Source: Paracentrotus lividus
Taxonomy: Eukaryota > Echinodermata > Echinoidea > Camarodonta > Echinidae
DNA length: 64,000 nucleotides
Direction: 5' to 3'
Assembly (NCBI GenBank): GCA_940671915.1
Contig: CALNVZ010003426.1
Location: 12,897,827-12,961,826 of the forward strand
The position numbers and the translations under genes were made by a program. This document shows positions 1-11,186 of the stretch, piece after piece (the stretch's first letter is position 1; each line of letters opens with the position of its first letter). The notes beneath the pieces were generated by a model, which was given only the letters and a program-made list of their open reading frames with translations, was not told the origin of the DNA and searched no databases.

Positions 1-424
1 TCGTGGTTCATCGCTTTCTTTTGCTCAGCTACTCTCTGATCCGTTGGGTTCTTTTATTCTTTCTCAAAAGATCCCTCAAGTCTCTGAGACGGCTTCCAAC
101 CTCCGTGGCTTACCTAAGGTCCAGGATGCCTTGGTGCGTTCCGCTATCTTCTGGCGCTTTTCATGCGACAATTCCAAGACAGTCTTCCTCATAGCAAATG
201 CTTTGGAGCAACGTAAGTGTTTTCTTGATGCCCTCTCTATTGCTCCAGGGTATACATATACCCTTGGAAAGACAGGATGTTCGCCAGGTTCCAAAGCAAT
301 CCTTCATGAGAAACAATCTAACTCTTCTGGGTCATTGAAGTTTGTCCCTTATCTTCTGTCAGTTTTCTCTTCTATCACCGAGGAAAGACTTTGGTCCCCA
401 TCATGCCCATGTACTCAAAGATAA
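1..424 (+). other. Unidentified open frame at window edge, possible retroelement relic
   Basis: Reading frame 2 is open from the window edge to a stop at about 424, giving about 140 residues with a mixed, non-low-complexity composition. It is followed by a Lys/Arg-rich stretch in another frame. The composition hints at the gag-like region of a retroelement (DIRS type is one possibility), but I see no RT, RNase H, integrase or zinc-knuckle motif. The 5' end lies outside the window. A host exon is equally possible. Low confidence. Confidence 0.2.
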
Positions 425-470
425 TTTGGAAAAGAAAAAAAGAAAGTCCTTTCGCCACCCGGTAAAACTT

Positions 471-2795
471 TTCTGATATTTTGAGATATTTCGCTAATTC
501 TGCTGTTTCTAGAGATAGGAGGCTACTGAAGGCCATCTAGGCTCTGAGGCCATAATGCCTGATAAGACCCCCAATCACACATTTAGTGCTTCTTGGGCTT
601 TTTTTTTTCAAGGGGTCTCTTTTGATGTTATATGCAAGGCAGCTTTCTGGAAGTCTTGAAATTCCTGTATCTCAGCGTACTGTGTCACTGTTTTTTTTTC
701 CAGAATGAAAGTTGACCTTGGATTGACCAGCATTGATATGCCTTGAAAAAAAAAGAAGAAATAGTGTATAGAAAGTGATATCCTGTCATAACCTCTAAAA
801 ATCACTTCCTCACTTGAACTTGATATATTCGCATTAATTAGAACCACTTCAGAAAAGTCTGTCTAGATTGTATCGAGATTTGGTTTTATAGATAAAAATG
901 TAAGTAGTATCTCTTTATTATTTGAAGCCTTTTATTTAGTAGATCCTCTTTATAACCACTAATAAAATTGATCATCAGGGCATGATAAAGCAACATTTGC
1001 AAACGCGATTTACAGCATACATTAACCCCTAAGATGCATGTTTTATTACTTAATAAATCGATCTATAGTTGAAAGTTAAGTTTCGACAATATAGCATGGC
1101 GGCCATTTGAGTTTATGTTAATTATGCAAATTGCTCAAAGTTGTCCATTTGGCAACAAGCTTAATTATTTTAGAACCACTAAGAGATGTTGGCGCCTTGC
1201 CTCTTATGCTGGACATGAAATTAGCTCTTCGGCAAAGTCTTATATTCTCAGCATATCAAAATATAACTGAATTTTCCTTACATTTGACCCTTAATTATTG
1301 ACTTTAGCTCGTAAAGGATTGTATATCGAATCATACTACAGACAACATTTAGCAATGGCTTCTTCCTCGCCCAGACCACAGTAAACTCCCACAAAAATGC
1401 CCTCATTGTTTTCTTACTTCTCTTCATACTCTTTCATATCCATTCGATTCTATAGTTCAAAGTTTATAGTTCTTCACAATTTTTTATTATTTGTTCGTTC
1501 TGGATGTTTGTTTCACTATTTTCGAAGTACCCCTTTAAAGCATGATACGGCGAGACCAATTTTGATTATGGTAATAATATTGATAGGTATGAATTTAGTG
1601 CTGGGAATTGCATTTGTCTACAACAAAAGTATTTGCTGTTTTACAAAGTTTTTATCATTTTTTTTAAATGTTGCGAACTTACCCCTAAATAATGCTTAAA
1701 TTTGAACTTTATAACATATAAAATAATCTGATGTATTTAATAAGAAAAGGAACACACTTTAATACCAGATGGTGTTCTGTTGCAATATAGTCAAGTAATG
1801 AGTTTTTACTTCCCAATGTCGCTTTCTTTTATTATTAAATGTCTTAGTTTCACTGAATATGCATGGGCCTTTCTTGATTAATTTTTTTGATTTATGCAAT
1901 TGCTTCTACTAAAGTTTCGATTGGAAAATAAAGTTATTATTTTGGACAAGAGATGTCTAGATTATTGTTCATTCTCTCTGAATCCTTCAAAATTTTACTG
2001 TTTCTCAGATATTCATAATATAATCTGAAAAATTTTCATATTATTTTAGCTTTTTACCTTTAGCTTCGGTATAGTGAACATTCGAATTTTTTCAGGGCAA
2101 CACTCTTGCAATTGATTTTTGGTCTAAAAAGTTTAATCCGCCATACCAATGCATGTTTATTTATTAACTCCTTTCCATATGTGACCCGATCTCCTATAGG
2201 TTCAATAAAGAGTGTCTAGTTTTGCCTAAAATTTGATATCTGATATATGCATGCGTGCTTTTTATTTTTAGCTATTTATGGCAAAATTGAGCCAACAAAC
2301 GGATTTGCCGTGGTTTGGAACCAAGCTAAATTTGTTGGTATATCCACATTTGTTCACAAAATTTCAGCTCTAAAAAATCTCATTCTCGTTAATCGCTCTA
2401 GTTATGATTTAGAATGATTCCAAACTACACAGGCGCCTAAAGCAATATAGGACTTCAAATATGACTTCATTCTTCTATAAAGTTTGTTGAGTCATTATTA
2501 TGTTTGACTTTGTTACGTGTAAATTACTCAGGCTTATTACAATTGTACAGCGGACTTGCATTGAAAGAAAAGTATTCTTCATCGATCATTTGATGGTATA
2601 TTGTAGATATCACAGCTTATAATCTTGAGGGTATCTTTTTTGTCATGGTTGTAATTTTCTCATACATTATTTGAGAAATCAGTTAAAGTTGTGATAAGAG
2701 AAACTCGGAAGAAATAAAAGTTCAATTGAGCACCTCATTTTTATGCCCACCCGACCAATTAACAGTATGCCAATGACACGTATTCTGTAGTCCTG
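471..2795. other. AT-rich intergenic DNA, nothing recognised
   Basis: Only short random-looking ORFs. The 100-residue ORF at 1397-1699 is Phe/Ser/Ile-rich, as expected from AT-rich DNA, and has no motif. No terminal repeats or RNA genes were seen. Confidence 0.5.
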
Positions 2796-3109
2796 AAAGG
2801 GTGCTCACCAACTCCTTTGAATTAATTGCAGGGGTTTATCTCGACTTCGCTCGAGACTCTCTGCGGACAGGATAAATAAAATTTAGGTGTTAGAGACAAC
2901 ATGATCTCCGAACTTAGGAAACAATTTTCAAAAAACTGTCTCAACGCAGTTTCAAAGAACCGTCCCAAGTAGTTTCCGCGACTCATGAAACGTCTCGGAG
3001 ACGTCTTCGCGACGTCTCAGAAATCCGTCTCAAAGTTGTTTCAAATCCATCTCAAAATTGTTTCAAAGTAGTTTTACGAGATGAGGTAAAGGTCCGGTGA
3101 GCACCCTTT
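2796..3109. mobile_element. MITE, 14-bp terminal inverted repeats AAAGGGTGCTCACC
   Basis: AAAGGGTGCTCACC at 2796-2809 is matched by its exact reverse complement at 3096-3109, giving a 314-bp element. The interior is built of degenerate repeats of the words GTCTCAAA and GTTTCAAA (about 2925-3075). No clear target-site duplication is visible (flanks tcctg and taaac), so the superfamily is not assigned. It has no coding capacity. Confidence 0.7.
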
Positions 3110-3656
3110 TAAACATACTTTCGAGGCATTCCATTGCGCATAAACATTATTTTTGTTCCTGAAAATGGTGTTTAGACCTGTCTAGATCTGCCAACTGATT
3201 ACAAAAGAGGGCTAATGTGTATTAGTCTGCTCTGTTAGGACGCCGCCGTTGAGGCGAATCGACACCCTGAAAGGCGCTATGGAACCCTTTTTTTTTATAT
3301 GTAGGCACTCTACTAAATATTTCTTAAATGGAATATCTCTTTTATCCGATTCTAAAGCCGGAGAAGTAGTACAATCGGTAATGAACTGCTGTAGAGCTCA
3401 CGACCATCGTAGAGCTGAAGCCAGACACAAGTCATTTAAGATTGAGCCTGAGAATGACGCTGTTTTGTTGTCGAGTGTTCAGTGTCTGTGCTTCTCGTAG
3501 TCGATCACCGCTGCCTGATGCTCACTTTAGATATGAAACAAAAAAATGTATAAAATGACAGCCCCTGGTTTATTTGGTGAAAAATGTATGATAAACGGTG
3601 GCGGATTTGCCACGTAGGGTGAGCTTATGTTCTCGGTTTGGTTAGGAGTCCCTTTA
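3110..3656. other. Intergenic, nothing recognised
   Basis: Contains an 83-residue plus-strand ORF (3249-3500) with no recognisable motif, probably chance. Confidence 0.4.
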
Positions 3657-3658
3657 TA

Positions 3659-4640
3659 CAGTGTGTTCCTAAAAAAATGGTAACCGAAGTTCAAAGGTCG
3701 TCATTTAATAAATAAAAAACATGGTTTATTTTTTGTGATTTGTTAACTAAAATACATAAGTAACTCATCAGCTTTAATCTAGACATGCTGACGTGCAAAC
3801 TGTCATGGGTCCAGACAGAGTTAGGGTCCTTTGAAGGTGATGGGTACAAAACCCATTTTTTTTTTTACAATTTGTGTTAGTTATATTCGGAGTAAGTAAA
3901 CTTTAATGTAGTTGGTGCTATTGGGTCTGTTTCAGCAAAATTTCAATGAATGTCATCTTCTTTGCTAAAGGGCATTTCTCACTGGTAACAAGATGCGTTC
4001 TTATATTATGAAGTTCTGTGGCTCAAGTCCTCGGCTAGACGTCACTGTCGACGTCCATCGAGTCTCCTGTGAAGTCGCAGAAGAAAACAAAATTGTCACA
4101 CATGTTCATATTTTAGAAGCCTTATTCTGGAGCGTAGTAAGTACTCTTGTGACGTCTCTGCTGCTTGCGCGCGACTCATCCTTAAGTATTCACTTATAGA
4201 TGATATCCACGAACTGCGTCAGAAACTTTGTCGGACTTGCTAGCGATTAAAAGTCTAACGGAGACGTCAACAGACGTCTCCGCGAGTACAAGAGATCACT
4301 AATGGTGAGCCATCTCATTGCCAGTTGAGATAAGGTCTTTGGAAAATGAGATTGAATTTCATTAAAACTTTGTGTGAAAAACCCAAAAACGATGAAATCA
4401 AAACGTACAAAAAGTTTGTTTTTATACCCGACAAACCAAAAACTTGGAAAGAAATGGGTTTCGTACCTATCACCTTCAGAGCACCCTGACCCTGTGACAC
4501 ATGACAGTTTGGACGTCAGCAATGTATCAAAATTAAAGCTGATGACTCCTTAGTATTTTTGGTAACTAATCTCAAGAATAAACCATACTTTGAAATGACT
4601 GACCTTTGAACTTCGGTTACCTTATTTTAAGAACACACTG
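3659..4640. mobile_element. Foldback mariner/Tc1-type element, 982 bp, TA target duplication
   Basis: The left end CAGTGTGTTC at 3659 is mirrored by GAACACACTG ending at 4640. Both ends are flanked by TA (3657-3658 and 4641-4642). The inverted similarity runs more than 200 bp inward at high identity and continues, more diverged, to about 320 bp per arm, so nearly the whole element folds back. Shared landmarks are GGTAACCGAAGTTCAAAGGTC near each tip and GGTGATGGGTACAAAACCCAT against its partner near 4440-4470. No transposase reading frame remains. The TA duplication and CAGT start suggest mobilisation by a Tc1/mariner transposase. Confidence 0.8.
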
Positions 4641-4642
4641 TA

Positions 4643-7474
4643 GACAGTGGTCAGTAGCGCACTATAGCTATACGATATGCTAGTTTTTTCGCTCGTGCTA
4701 TTGTTTGTGTGCCATATATTTATATGGAGTCTCCAATTTTTCCATGATTCAGCTGCTTCCTATGAGTGCTCGTTCATTTGGGGCACGGGGAAATTATCCC
4801 CTAAATTCGGAGGGTCATACTCTTTCCTTGGGGTGACTTGTCGTTAATCCTTTCCTATACATATTAATAGGACTTAGTGGTATATAACGTTAGTGTCCTC
4901 GAGATCTACTACTTATAATCTTGGAGTCGATAATGTAACGTGTCTTTATTAATATCTACTTACTTTCGGAAGAGCCAAAATAAATACACACAACATAACT
5001 TATAACAAAGGAAGAAGGTAGTTAGACAAGAGAAGAAGGTGGCTGCAATGTAATGTCAGATGATAATATGGTGAACTGAAATGTATGAGAGAATGAAGAA
5101 GTATATACTGGAGGAAGAAAGCATAAGAAGACGCCTTATTCTTTTATATTTTCAAAACATTTGACTATCGACCCTGTCTTTTTTTTAGTAGAGTAGCCCT
5201 TACCACAGATCTGAAGTTTGTGATGAGAAGTACGTGCACTTGTAGTGTTGCTCTCGTGAAGAAAGCGTCACGCAGTACAGGAACCGTCAAGGTACGAAAG
5301 TAATATAAAAAGAAGCGTATTATGACACATCTATACAGGGTGAACCAGAAAGAAGGAGTAAACATCACAGTTGAATTGATTCATACAGAAATTATAAATG
5401 AGTTAGACTACCAATTAATTTACCATATTGGCCCATTGTAGTGATTGTATGATAAATAATTTTCTATCACTGAAGTGAACTCATTACAACATTTTAAATG
5501 ATACCCCGCTCAGGTCGACCCAATAGCGTCAAGAACTGCATAACCTTCACTGAAAACCTTCAATTGTTTCTTTCAAATATGTTCTTTGCAAAATATGTGG
5601 TAGGGTTCAGCTTTCTCCTGTCCTCATAGAAACTGGGTTGCTTGTGCAATATGTGGCTAAAAAGGGACGAAGTCGATCATCATCATTTTAAAACATGACA
5701 TAGTGTTGATGACGGTTTAAATAATTCCTGTGAAACGATGCACTCTTATTCATTTTGTCGAATGAGTACTTTCTTCAGCTCACCAATGATCACGGGCATT
5801 CCACTTGAAACCCCCATTGTTCCTGAATATGCCCTTATGGCCCACAGCATTCTGTGAATTGTTGATGAGGGCTGTTATGTCTTTACTCATTATAATGGGT
5901 GATAGTCGGCAAAAGGTCTTCTGGGGTGTCCGCGACATGAACCTTGGCCAAATTTAAAATTGATGATTGGAATTTGTCTATTGCACTCTTTTATTTTCGT
6001 GTCATGACGTGTGTACGAGTACCACGCCTAAACTTATTGCTAGGCTAGTATATTGTCGTAACAAATTTCTAATCTATTACTTCTAAGTCAGTCGATGCTA
6101 AAGTGCAGTAGTGAAAATTAAATTCGTGGGCTTGCCCACTCAAATGAATGTTTCAATTCATAAATTCATTATCAATAAGTGTTAATTTGTCGCTATATTC
6201 CACTAACGTTTAGTTCGATGTGACAGTTTTTGATACTGCATTCTATTTCGTTTTCTCCTCTGCGAGAATTCAATATTATCACCTATCTGTTCTGTGCTCC
6301 ATCTGGCATAAAGATTATTTATACAGGGCGCATCTTAAATACCCCAAGAGGACTTTATCTATGTATAAAACATGTGTTCCAACACAGCATGGTTCTATCA
6401 AAGACCTCATTTATTTTACTACTATCCTGGCACCCCCCTCCCCCCCCTGTCTCGCTTCACTTGGACTCACTCCCCATTTCTCTTGTACACCTGTTACAGC
6501 ACTAAATTTGTGGGATAAATACAGAGCGGAATCCTTTCTGCAAAGAAGCAAATCGATTGGGCTACTAAAAGAAGACAAGACCGTTGATTTTCCAAGCCAC
6601 AATTGACCGCAAATATGAAGTAGCAACCTTATTTTCTACCGCCAATACTTAATTTTTTTTTATTTGTGTCTCTGAGGCGCATTTTTCAAAACAATCTCGG
6701 GCGTATGCGTTTTTTTCTCCATTTCTCCTCTGAGTTGTGTCGCTTAGGTGGCTTCCTAGTTCTGGCCTCTCATATCAGAAATACATACTCTCGATACATA
6801 CCGTCTACAGCCTTTCATACTCTGCTAAAAATTGGACTCGTCTATCCTACATATTATCACAAATACTTTCCTCAAATATTCTTACTCCACCTCTCATTCC
6901 CTCTTGACTTTCACTTTAGCGAATTCATGCTATCTCTTTCCCTCCCCCCCCCCCCCTCTCCCTCTACTTCTTTAGACACTCTCTCCTCTCCTCCACATTT
7001 CAAAACTTAATAAAAACGAAACAAAGAAAACAGCTGAGCTTGCATTCATCTATTTAAAGAGTTGTTAAATCAAAATTTAATTGCACAAATTATAGTTTCG
7101 CTAAAGCAAAGGCAAACGAACAATAGCAGAAATATTTGCACTCTTACCGTATATGCCTTTTAAAGAGATGAAAACGCATTTATAAATAGCAACAAAAAAA
7201 AAAGGAAATTTAAAGAGAAGTAAGAGCAAATGAATACTTAATTTAAAAAAAAAAATGCAGTTTTAGTCACAATAACTTTTAACTTTTCGAGCGACTCAGA
7301 AAGATGGATATATACACCATAGTGAGTATACAAAATTGTCCTCTTTTTTTTTTCAAAAAAAAAACACAACAAAATATTCATGTGACAATAAAAGAAAGGA
7401 AAAACATCACTTTATCGTTTAGGATTTTAAGGTAATGAAGCAGCAGATATATATCATAGTTCTTAATCATTTAC
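4643..7474. other. Intergenic, no gene recognised; homopolymer tracts
   Basis: Mostly AT-rich sequence with C-runs near 6435-6450 and 6942-6956. A short TE-like word (TATACAGGGTGAACCAG, near 5333) has no matching inverted partner that I can find. Short ORFs such as 6220-6606 and 6666-7010 lack domain motifs and overlap each other on both strands, so I do not call them genes. Confidence 0.4.
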
Positions 7475-7555
7475 TATCTCGAAATTTCGAAACCCTGTTT
7501 CTTTGTCAAGAGATCAGACATAGACAAAGAAACAGGGTTTCGAAAATTTGAGATA
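7475..7555. repeat. Short hairpin, 33-bp arms, 15-bp loop
   Basis: An arm at 7475-7507 containing GAAACCCTGTTTCTTTGTC is complemented by 7523-7555 containing GACAAAGAAACAGGGTTTC, with a few mismatches near the base. It could be a short foldback element or a transcribed hairpin. There is no other evidence of an RNA gene. Confidence 0.6.
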
Positions 7556-7676
7556 ATACATTTTTAGTTGGATATACAGCATGACGTTTACTACCTTCTT
7601 ATTATTATGTATTACAATCCAACACGTGGAACTGTCATTTAATATAGTTCTTAATCAATATATACATGTAGTTCTA

Positions 7677-8285
7677 CCATCATTTGCAAAAGTTTAAGAC
7701 CACCCTAAATTTTTGGGGTATTATGTTCAATGAGTATTATTCTTTTGTTCCATTGAAATATTATGTAACATGTTTTCCTGTCATGGTTCATGGGATGAGA
7801 TTAATGGTTTAAGCTCATTTCCATGAATGTCTTTGCCTCAGAAGGTCTTCATCTGGCACTTTGTCTATTATCCAGGATGGGAAAAAAAACAGAGTCTAAG
7901 TCAGGTTCAGAGGGTTAAAATAGTAACCCTTTTCCAAGAAGGCTACTCTGAACGCAAGATTAGTGAGAAGACTGGGTGTAGCAAGACTGTCGTCCACAAT
8001 GCCATTCACAAATTTCGAAACGATGGCTCATTTTCCGACCGGAAGAGGAGTGGTCGTCCAAGAAAAACAACGCGTTGCGAGGACAACATGATGAAGAGGA
8101 TTGTTGGAAGAGATTGTTCCATTTCCTGTCGTGACATCAAGGCCGAGCTGCAGTCTACTGGTATTACAGTCAGTAAGAGTACCATTTCTCGCCGTTTGAG
8201 CAAGGAATTTGGGCTAAAAGAATAATGCTCATTGAACATAATACCCCAAAAATTTAGGGTGGTCTTAAACTTTTGCAAATGATGG
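7677..8285 (+). mobile_element. Internally deleted Tc1-like transposon with 70-bp TIRs
   Basis: The TIR begins CCATCATTTGCAAAAGTTTA at 7677. The right TIR (8216-8285) is its reverse complement over 70 bp with one mismatch that I can see. Both ends are flanked by TA (7675-7676 and 8286-8287), as for Tc1/mariner insertions. The 609-bp body holds only the N-terminal DNA-binding part of the transposase; the DDE/D catalytic part is missing, as expected from an internal deletion. Near-identical TIRs suggest recent movement or TIR homogenisation. Confidence 0.9.
7827..8225 (+). CDS. Truncated Tc1 transposase: paired-type HTH DNA-binding domain only
   Basis: The 132-codon frame matches the N-terminus of Tc1-family transposases. 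From about residue 22 (SLSQVQRVKIVTLFQEG) it encodes a first helix-turn-helix (YSERKISEKTGCSKTVVHNAI), then the basic GRPRKT AT-hook-like linker, then a second HTH (DIKAELQSTGITVSKSTISR). Family members run to about 340 aa and carry a C-terminal DDE domain; here the frame stops inside the right TIR at SKEFGLKE. The likely ancestral ATG at 7877 is out of frame by one base because of an 8-A run, so the in-frame upstream ATG may not be authentic. The product could bind TIRs without cutting; expression is unknown. Confidence 0.8.
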   Translation: MSLPQKVFIWHFVYYPGWEKKQSLSQVQRVKIVTLFQEGYSERKISEKTGCSKTVVHNAIHKFRNDGSFSDRKRSGRPRKTTRCEDNMMKRIVGRDCSISCRDIKAELQSTGITVSKSTISRRLSKEFGLKE

Positions 8286-8287
8286 TA

Positions 8288-9287
8288 TTAGATATTTGTC
8301 CATAGACATATGGACAGCTTAATTTCCCATGTAGACTGTCTCTAATTTCTCTTGGCAGTTTAAAACCATTACTGTTTTCTATCTGCACATTCAAGTATAA
8401 TAATCTATGTTGGTAAACATGGATAATATATAGGACCCTGTTACAGTAATATTACAAAAACGGGATGTTATAAAGGAAAGTAAGAGACAAGTGATCATTC
8501 GGAAGTTGTATAATTAACCTGTTGTGGAATGGCAGATTTAAAAACATAGGCTAATAGTCAAATAAGCACACACAGTGGTAATAAAAATGACTACAGTAAT
8601 TGCAATAACTAATTCAGACTACGTTTAGTTAGTGGGTGGAACTCGCTTACAGATTTATGTCTTTAGAGTGAATTGTTTTAACTAATGCTAGAAAGCTACA
8701 ATTCAATGTTGTCATCCAAGCTGCATAAATAAATAAAAAATATGTTTTTTAAGAAAGTCCACTATCTTCATGAGTAGGAGGATGTTTTGTGGCAAAACAA
8801 ATCTAAGTTCTTAATACACAGCATGATAACACACATAATGAAAACGTCACAAAATTATTATAAAACAAGAAATGAAACATCCATCATCCCTCTACAATAA
8901 AAACAAAAACAAAAACAAAAACGACAATGTTGTTCCATCACAATAGCATTTTGTCTATTTATACATGTACCATTTAAGTATACACTTTCATTTTTAGAGT
9001 TGTCATATTCCCAGCTAAATTCAAACAGTGCCAAATAAAGAGAGTCAGTAACATATGATATACAAATAAAGGCACTGTAATTATCAAAGATACAAGGATA
9101 TGTATATCAAGTAATAAATAAAATCAATGAAAATTCCAATTATTTTACTAATGTCCCATCATTATTCCAGGTTTGCATGAACTAATCTAAGTATCTTAAT
9201 TATTTTTGTATAACTAATAGCTACATGTACTTGTAGTCCAATAGGCCCTAAGATTCCTTGGAGTTGCATTTGTCAAAGCAAACCTGA
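8288..9287. other. AT-rich intergenic DNA with an AAAAAC microsatellite
   Basis: Nothing gene-like was seen. A short (AAAAAC)n run lies near 8896-8921. Confidence 0.5.
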
Positions 9288-9291
9288 TTAA

Positions 9292-9582
9292 CCCTTTAGC
9301 ACCTAGAGACTGCGTGAAAAGTGTCGGTTTACTCACTAGCGGAAAGGGTTATGCTGTGTTTCAATCACGTTTTTCCAATAAGAATAGCTCTTAAAACATA
9401 TTTTCTTGTGCAGAATTGGACAGCACACATCCAATGATCCAATGGGTAATCCACAAAAAGTATGGGCCTGTTTCATCACATATTTTTTATACAACCATGA
9501 TTAAAGCGTGCATAAGACGGGCGGTGGGGCGGTTTAGTGAGTAAGCTGAGGGGCGGTCTCGGGCGGTTTAGGTGCTAAAGGG
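9292..9582. mobile_element. piggyBac-type MITE, TTAA target duplication
   Basis: The 291-bp element starts CCCTTTAGCACCTA and ends with the exact reverse complement TAGGTGCTAAAGGG. TTAA lies directly outside both ends (9288-9291 and 9583-9586). TTAA duplications and TIRs beginning CCC are the hallmark of piggyBac elements. It has no coding capacity. Confidence 0.85.
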
Positions 9583-9586
9583 TTAA

Positions 9587-10497
9587 GTCTGAACCACTTT
9601 TCCTCAATCAAATACTCAATACTATATTCAATATTGGGTCAATATGGCCAGACACAATACTGCATTGATTCAGGTTCCAGCAAGAAACACCTATGTCCAA
9701 TCTACATGTGATGAAAATTACTAAAAGTTACAATAAAGGATAAAATTAATGAAAGCATTCCTCTTCTTGGCAAGATAAGTATATTTCTCTGTCAAATATC
9801 TTCAAGATAATCATCACATAATATCTTATACAACAAATGTAAATAAATTGAATGAATGTGATTATCAATGATCAATTTCTGTCTACAAACTGCACAGGCC
9901 ACTTGTGTTATAATGAGGTGTTTGCTACCAAACAAATAACCTTGTTATAACAGAGTCTCGGCACATTATGAAAATGGTTTAAAATTTAGACAGCAAGAAT
10001 TGCCTATCACAACAGGATCTCAATATATACATGTACATGTTCATTATAATGGGAGTAGACTGTATTTAAACCATTAGCATGTTGTATTCAGATTTTTTAA
10101 AATCAAATTTTACTGAAAAAGTTTGAGCCAGGCAAAAAGTAATTTGACATCAAATAATCACTGCTCTAAAATATTGGTGATATACAATTCAAGGAGATAG
10201 CTTCAACCTATTTTTCTCTCATTTATTCTGCTTTCATGCAACTGAACCTTCATAGCACCAACATTTTCCCTGAAAACTCTGCCCTGCCAAATTTTACAAA
10301 CATGCAATTTACTGATTTTTTTACTTTCAAGTCTTGTGTATCTCTCTAAACCATTTTTGCAAAAAGCTGACATACCATTACAACGCTGCACACTTTTCAT
10401 ACATGCTCGTCAGACCAAAAATGGCTCAAAAACAACATTTTGGATACACAGTCAATGTATGTGAAAAGTGCAGTGAAATTTAACAGAAATCAAATAG
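9587..10497. other. AT-rich intergenic DNA, nothing firm
   Basis: Contains words typical of decayed foldback repeats (near 9935-9960 and 10040-10060), but I could not define element ends. Confidence 0.35.
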
Positions 10498-10607
10498 AGT
10501 GGAAACTCATAATGAGATGCTTGATTAAAAAAAATGTAAAAAGAAATTCCTGATATAGCAAGGCAATTTCCTTGGTCCAAAGGACCTCATCATAACAAGT
10601 TTCCACT
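10498..10607. mobile_element. Small inverted-repeat element, TIR AGTGGAAACT
   Basis: AGTGGAAACT at 10498-10507 pairs with AGTTTCCACT at 10598-10607, and the similarity continues imperfectly about 10 bp inward (ATAATGAG against CTCATCAT). The element is 110 bp and no target duplication is clear. It lies 20 bp from the next MITE. Confidence 0.5.
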
Positions 10608-10627
10608 GTACCCATACTGTACATGTA

Positions 10628-11095
10628 CAGTCTGTGTAAAAAAAAAAATGGTACAGTCGGGAAAAAATTATTTAGGTATGAAATCTTCTCAAATGATGTG
10701 TGAACGTGGTATCGACTTAAAGCCAAAAGATTCTTCTTGCTGATACACTTTGTTTTGTATAATTTGCTTTTGTAAAACAAAAGTTATGCTCAGTTTTGTG
10801 CGGCGATGAGCTAATCGAAATTACACAAATATTGTTTCAATGCACTGAATTCATGGCTATTATGTGCGAAACCCATAGAAAAGCATGCACAAAGTACATT
10901 TTTTCTTGATTATAGAAAAATGGTCATATCTCGAAATCTACAGCACCAAATGGGATAAAAAAAATTGCAGAAGAAAGCCTGATTTTTCCTTCTTCATTGA
11001 AATATCAAACACTTTTAGAATGTGATTAATTTTCATACTTCAATAAAAAAAAAATTTAAAAAATCCACTTGTACCATTTTATTTGACACAGACTG
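10628..11095. mobile_element. Mariner-type MITE, TIR CAGTCTGTGT, TA target duplication
   Basis: CAGTCTGTGT at 10628 is mirrored by ACACAGACTG ending at 11095. The TIR extends inward to AATGGTAC (about 30 bp), with TA flanks at 10626-10627 and 11096-11097. The element is 468 bp and non-coding. It sits just downstream of the SPT2 stop codon, and its right TIR carries the first AATAAA on the SPT2 strand. Confidence 0.8.
11078..11083 (-). terminator. Candidate polyadenylation signal of the SPT2 gene
   Basis: AATAAA on the minus strand, about 104 nt beyond the TGA stop at 11187-11189 and inside the right TIR of the neighbouring MITE. It is the nearest canonical signal I found; its use is inferred. 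Confidence 0.45.
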
Positions 11096-11186
11096 TATGT
11101 TGTAAACTCAATGATTGTCAATCCAGTCCAGCATCTTGTTCCAAGGCCCAATTCTTCATCTGTATGTTTGTTTGTTGTTCCTGCTA

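Noticed and set aside
4247-4522. Possible transposase remnant in the 982-bp foldback element
   Set aside because: The ORF lies across the palindromic arm and has no HTH or DDE motif.
5333-6330. Possible transposon between CAGGGTGAACCAG and a similar TATACAGGGCGCATC word
   Set aside because: The two words are in the same orientation and their similarity ends after a few bases.
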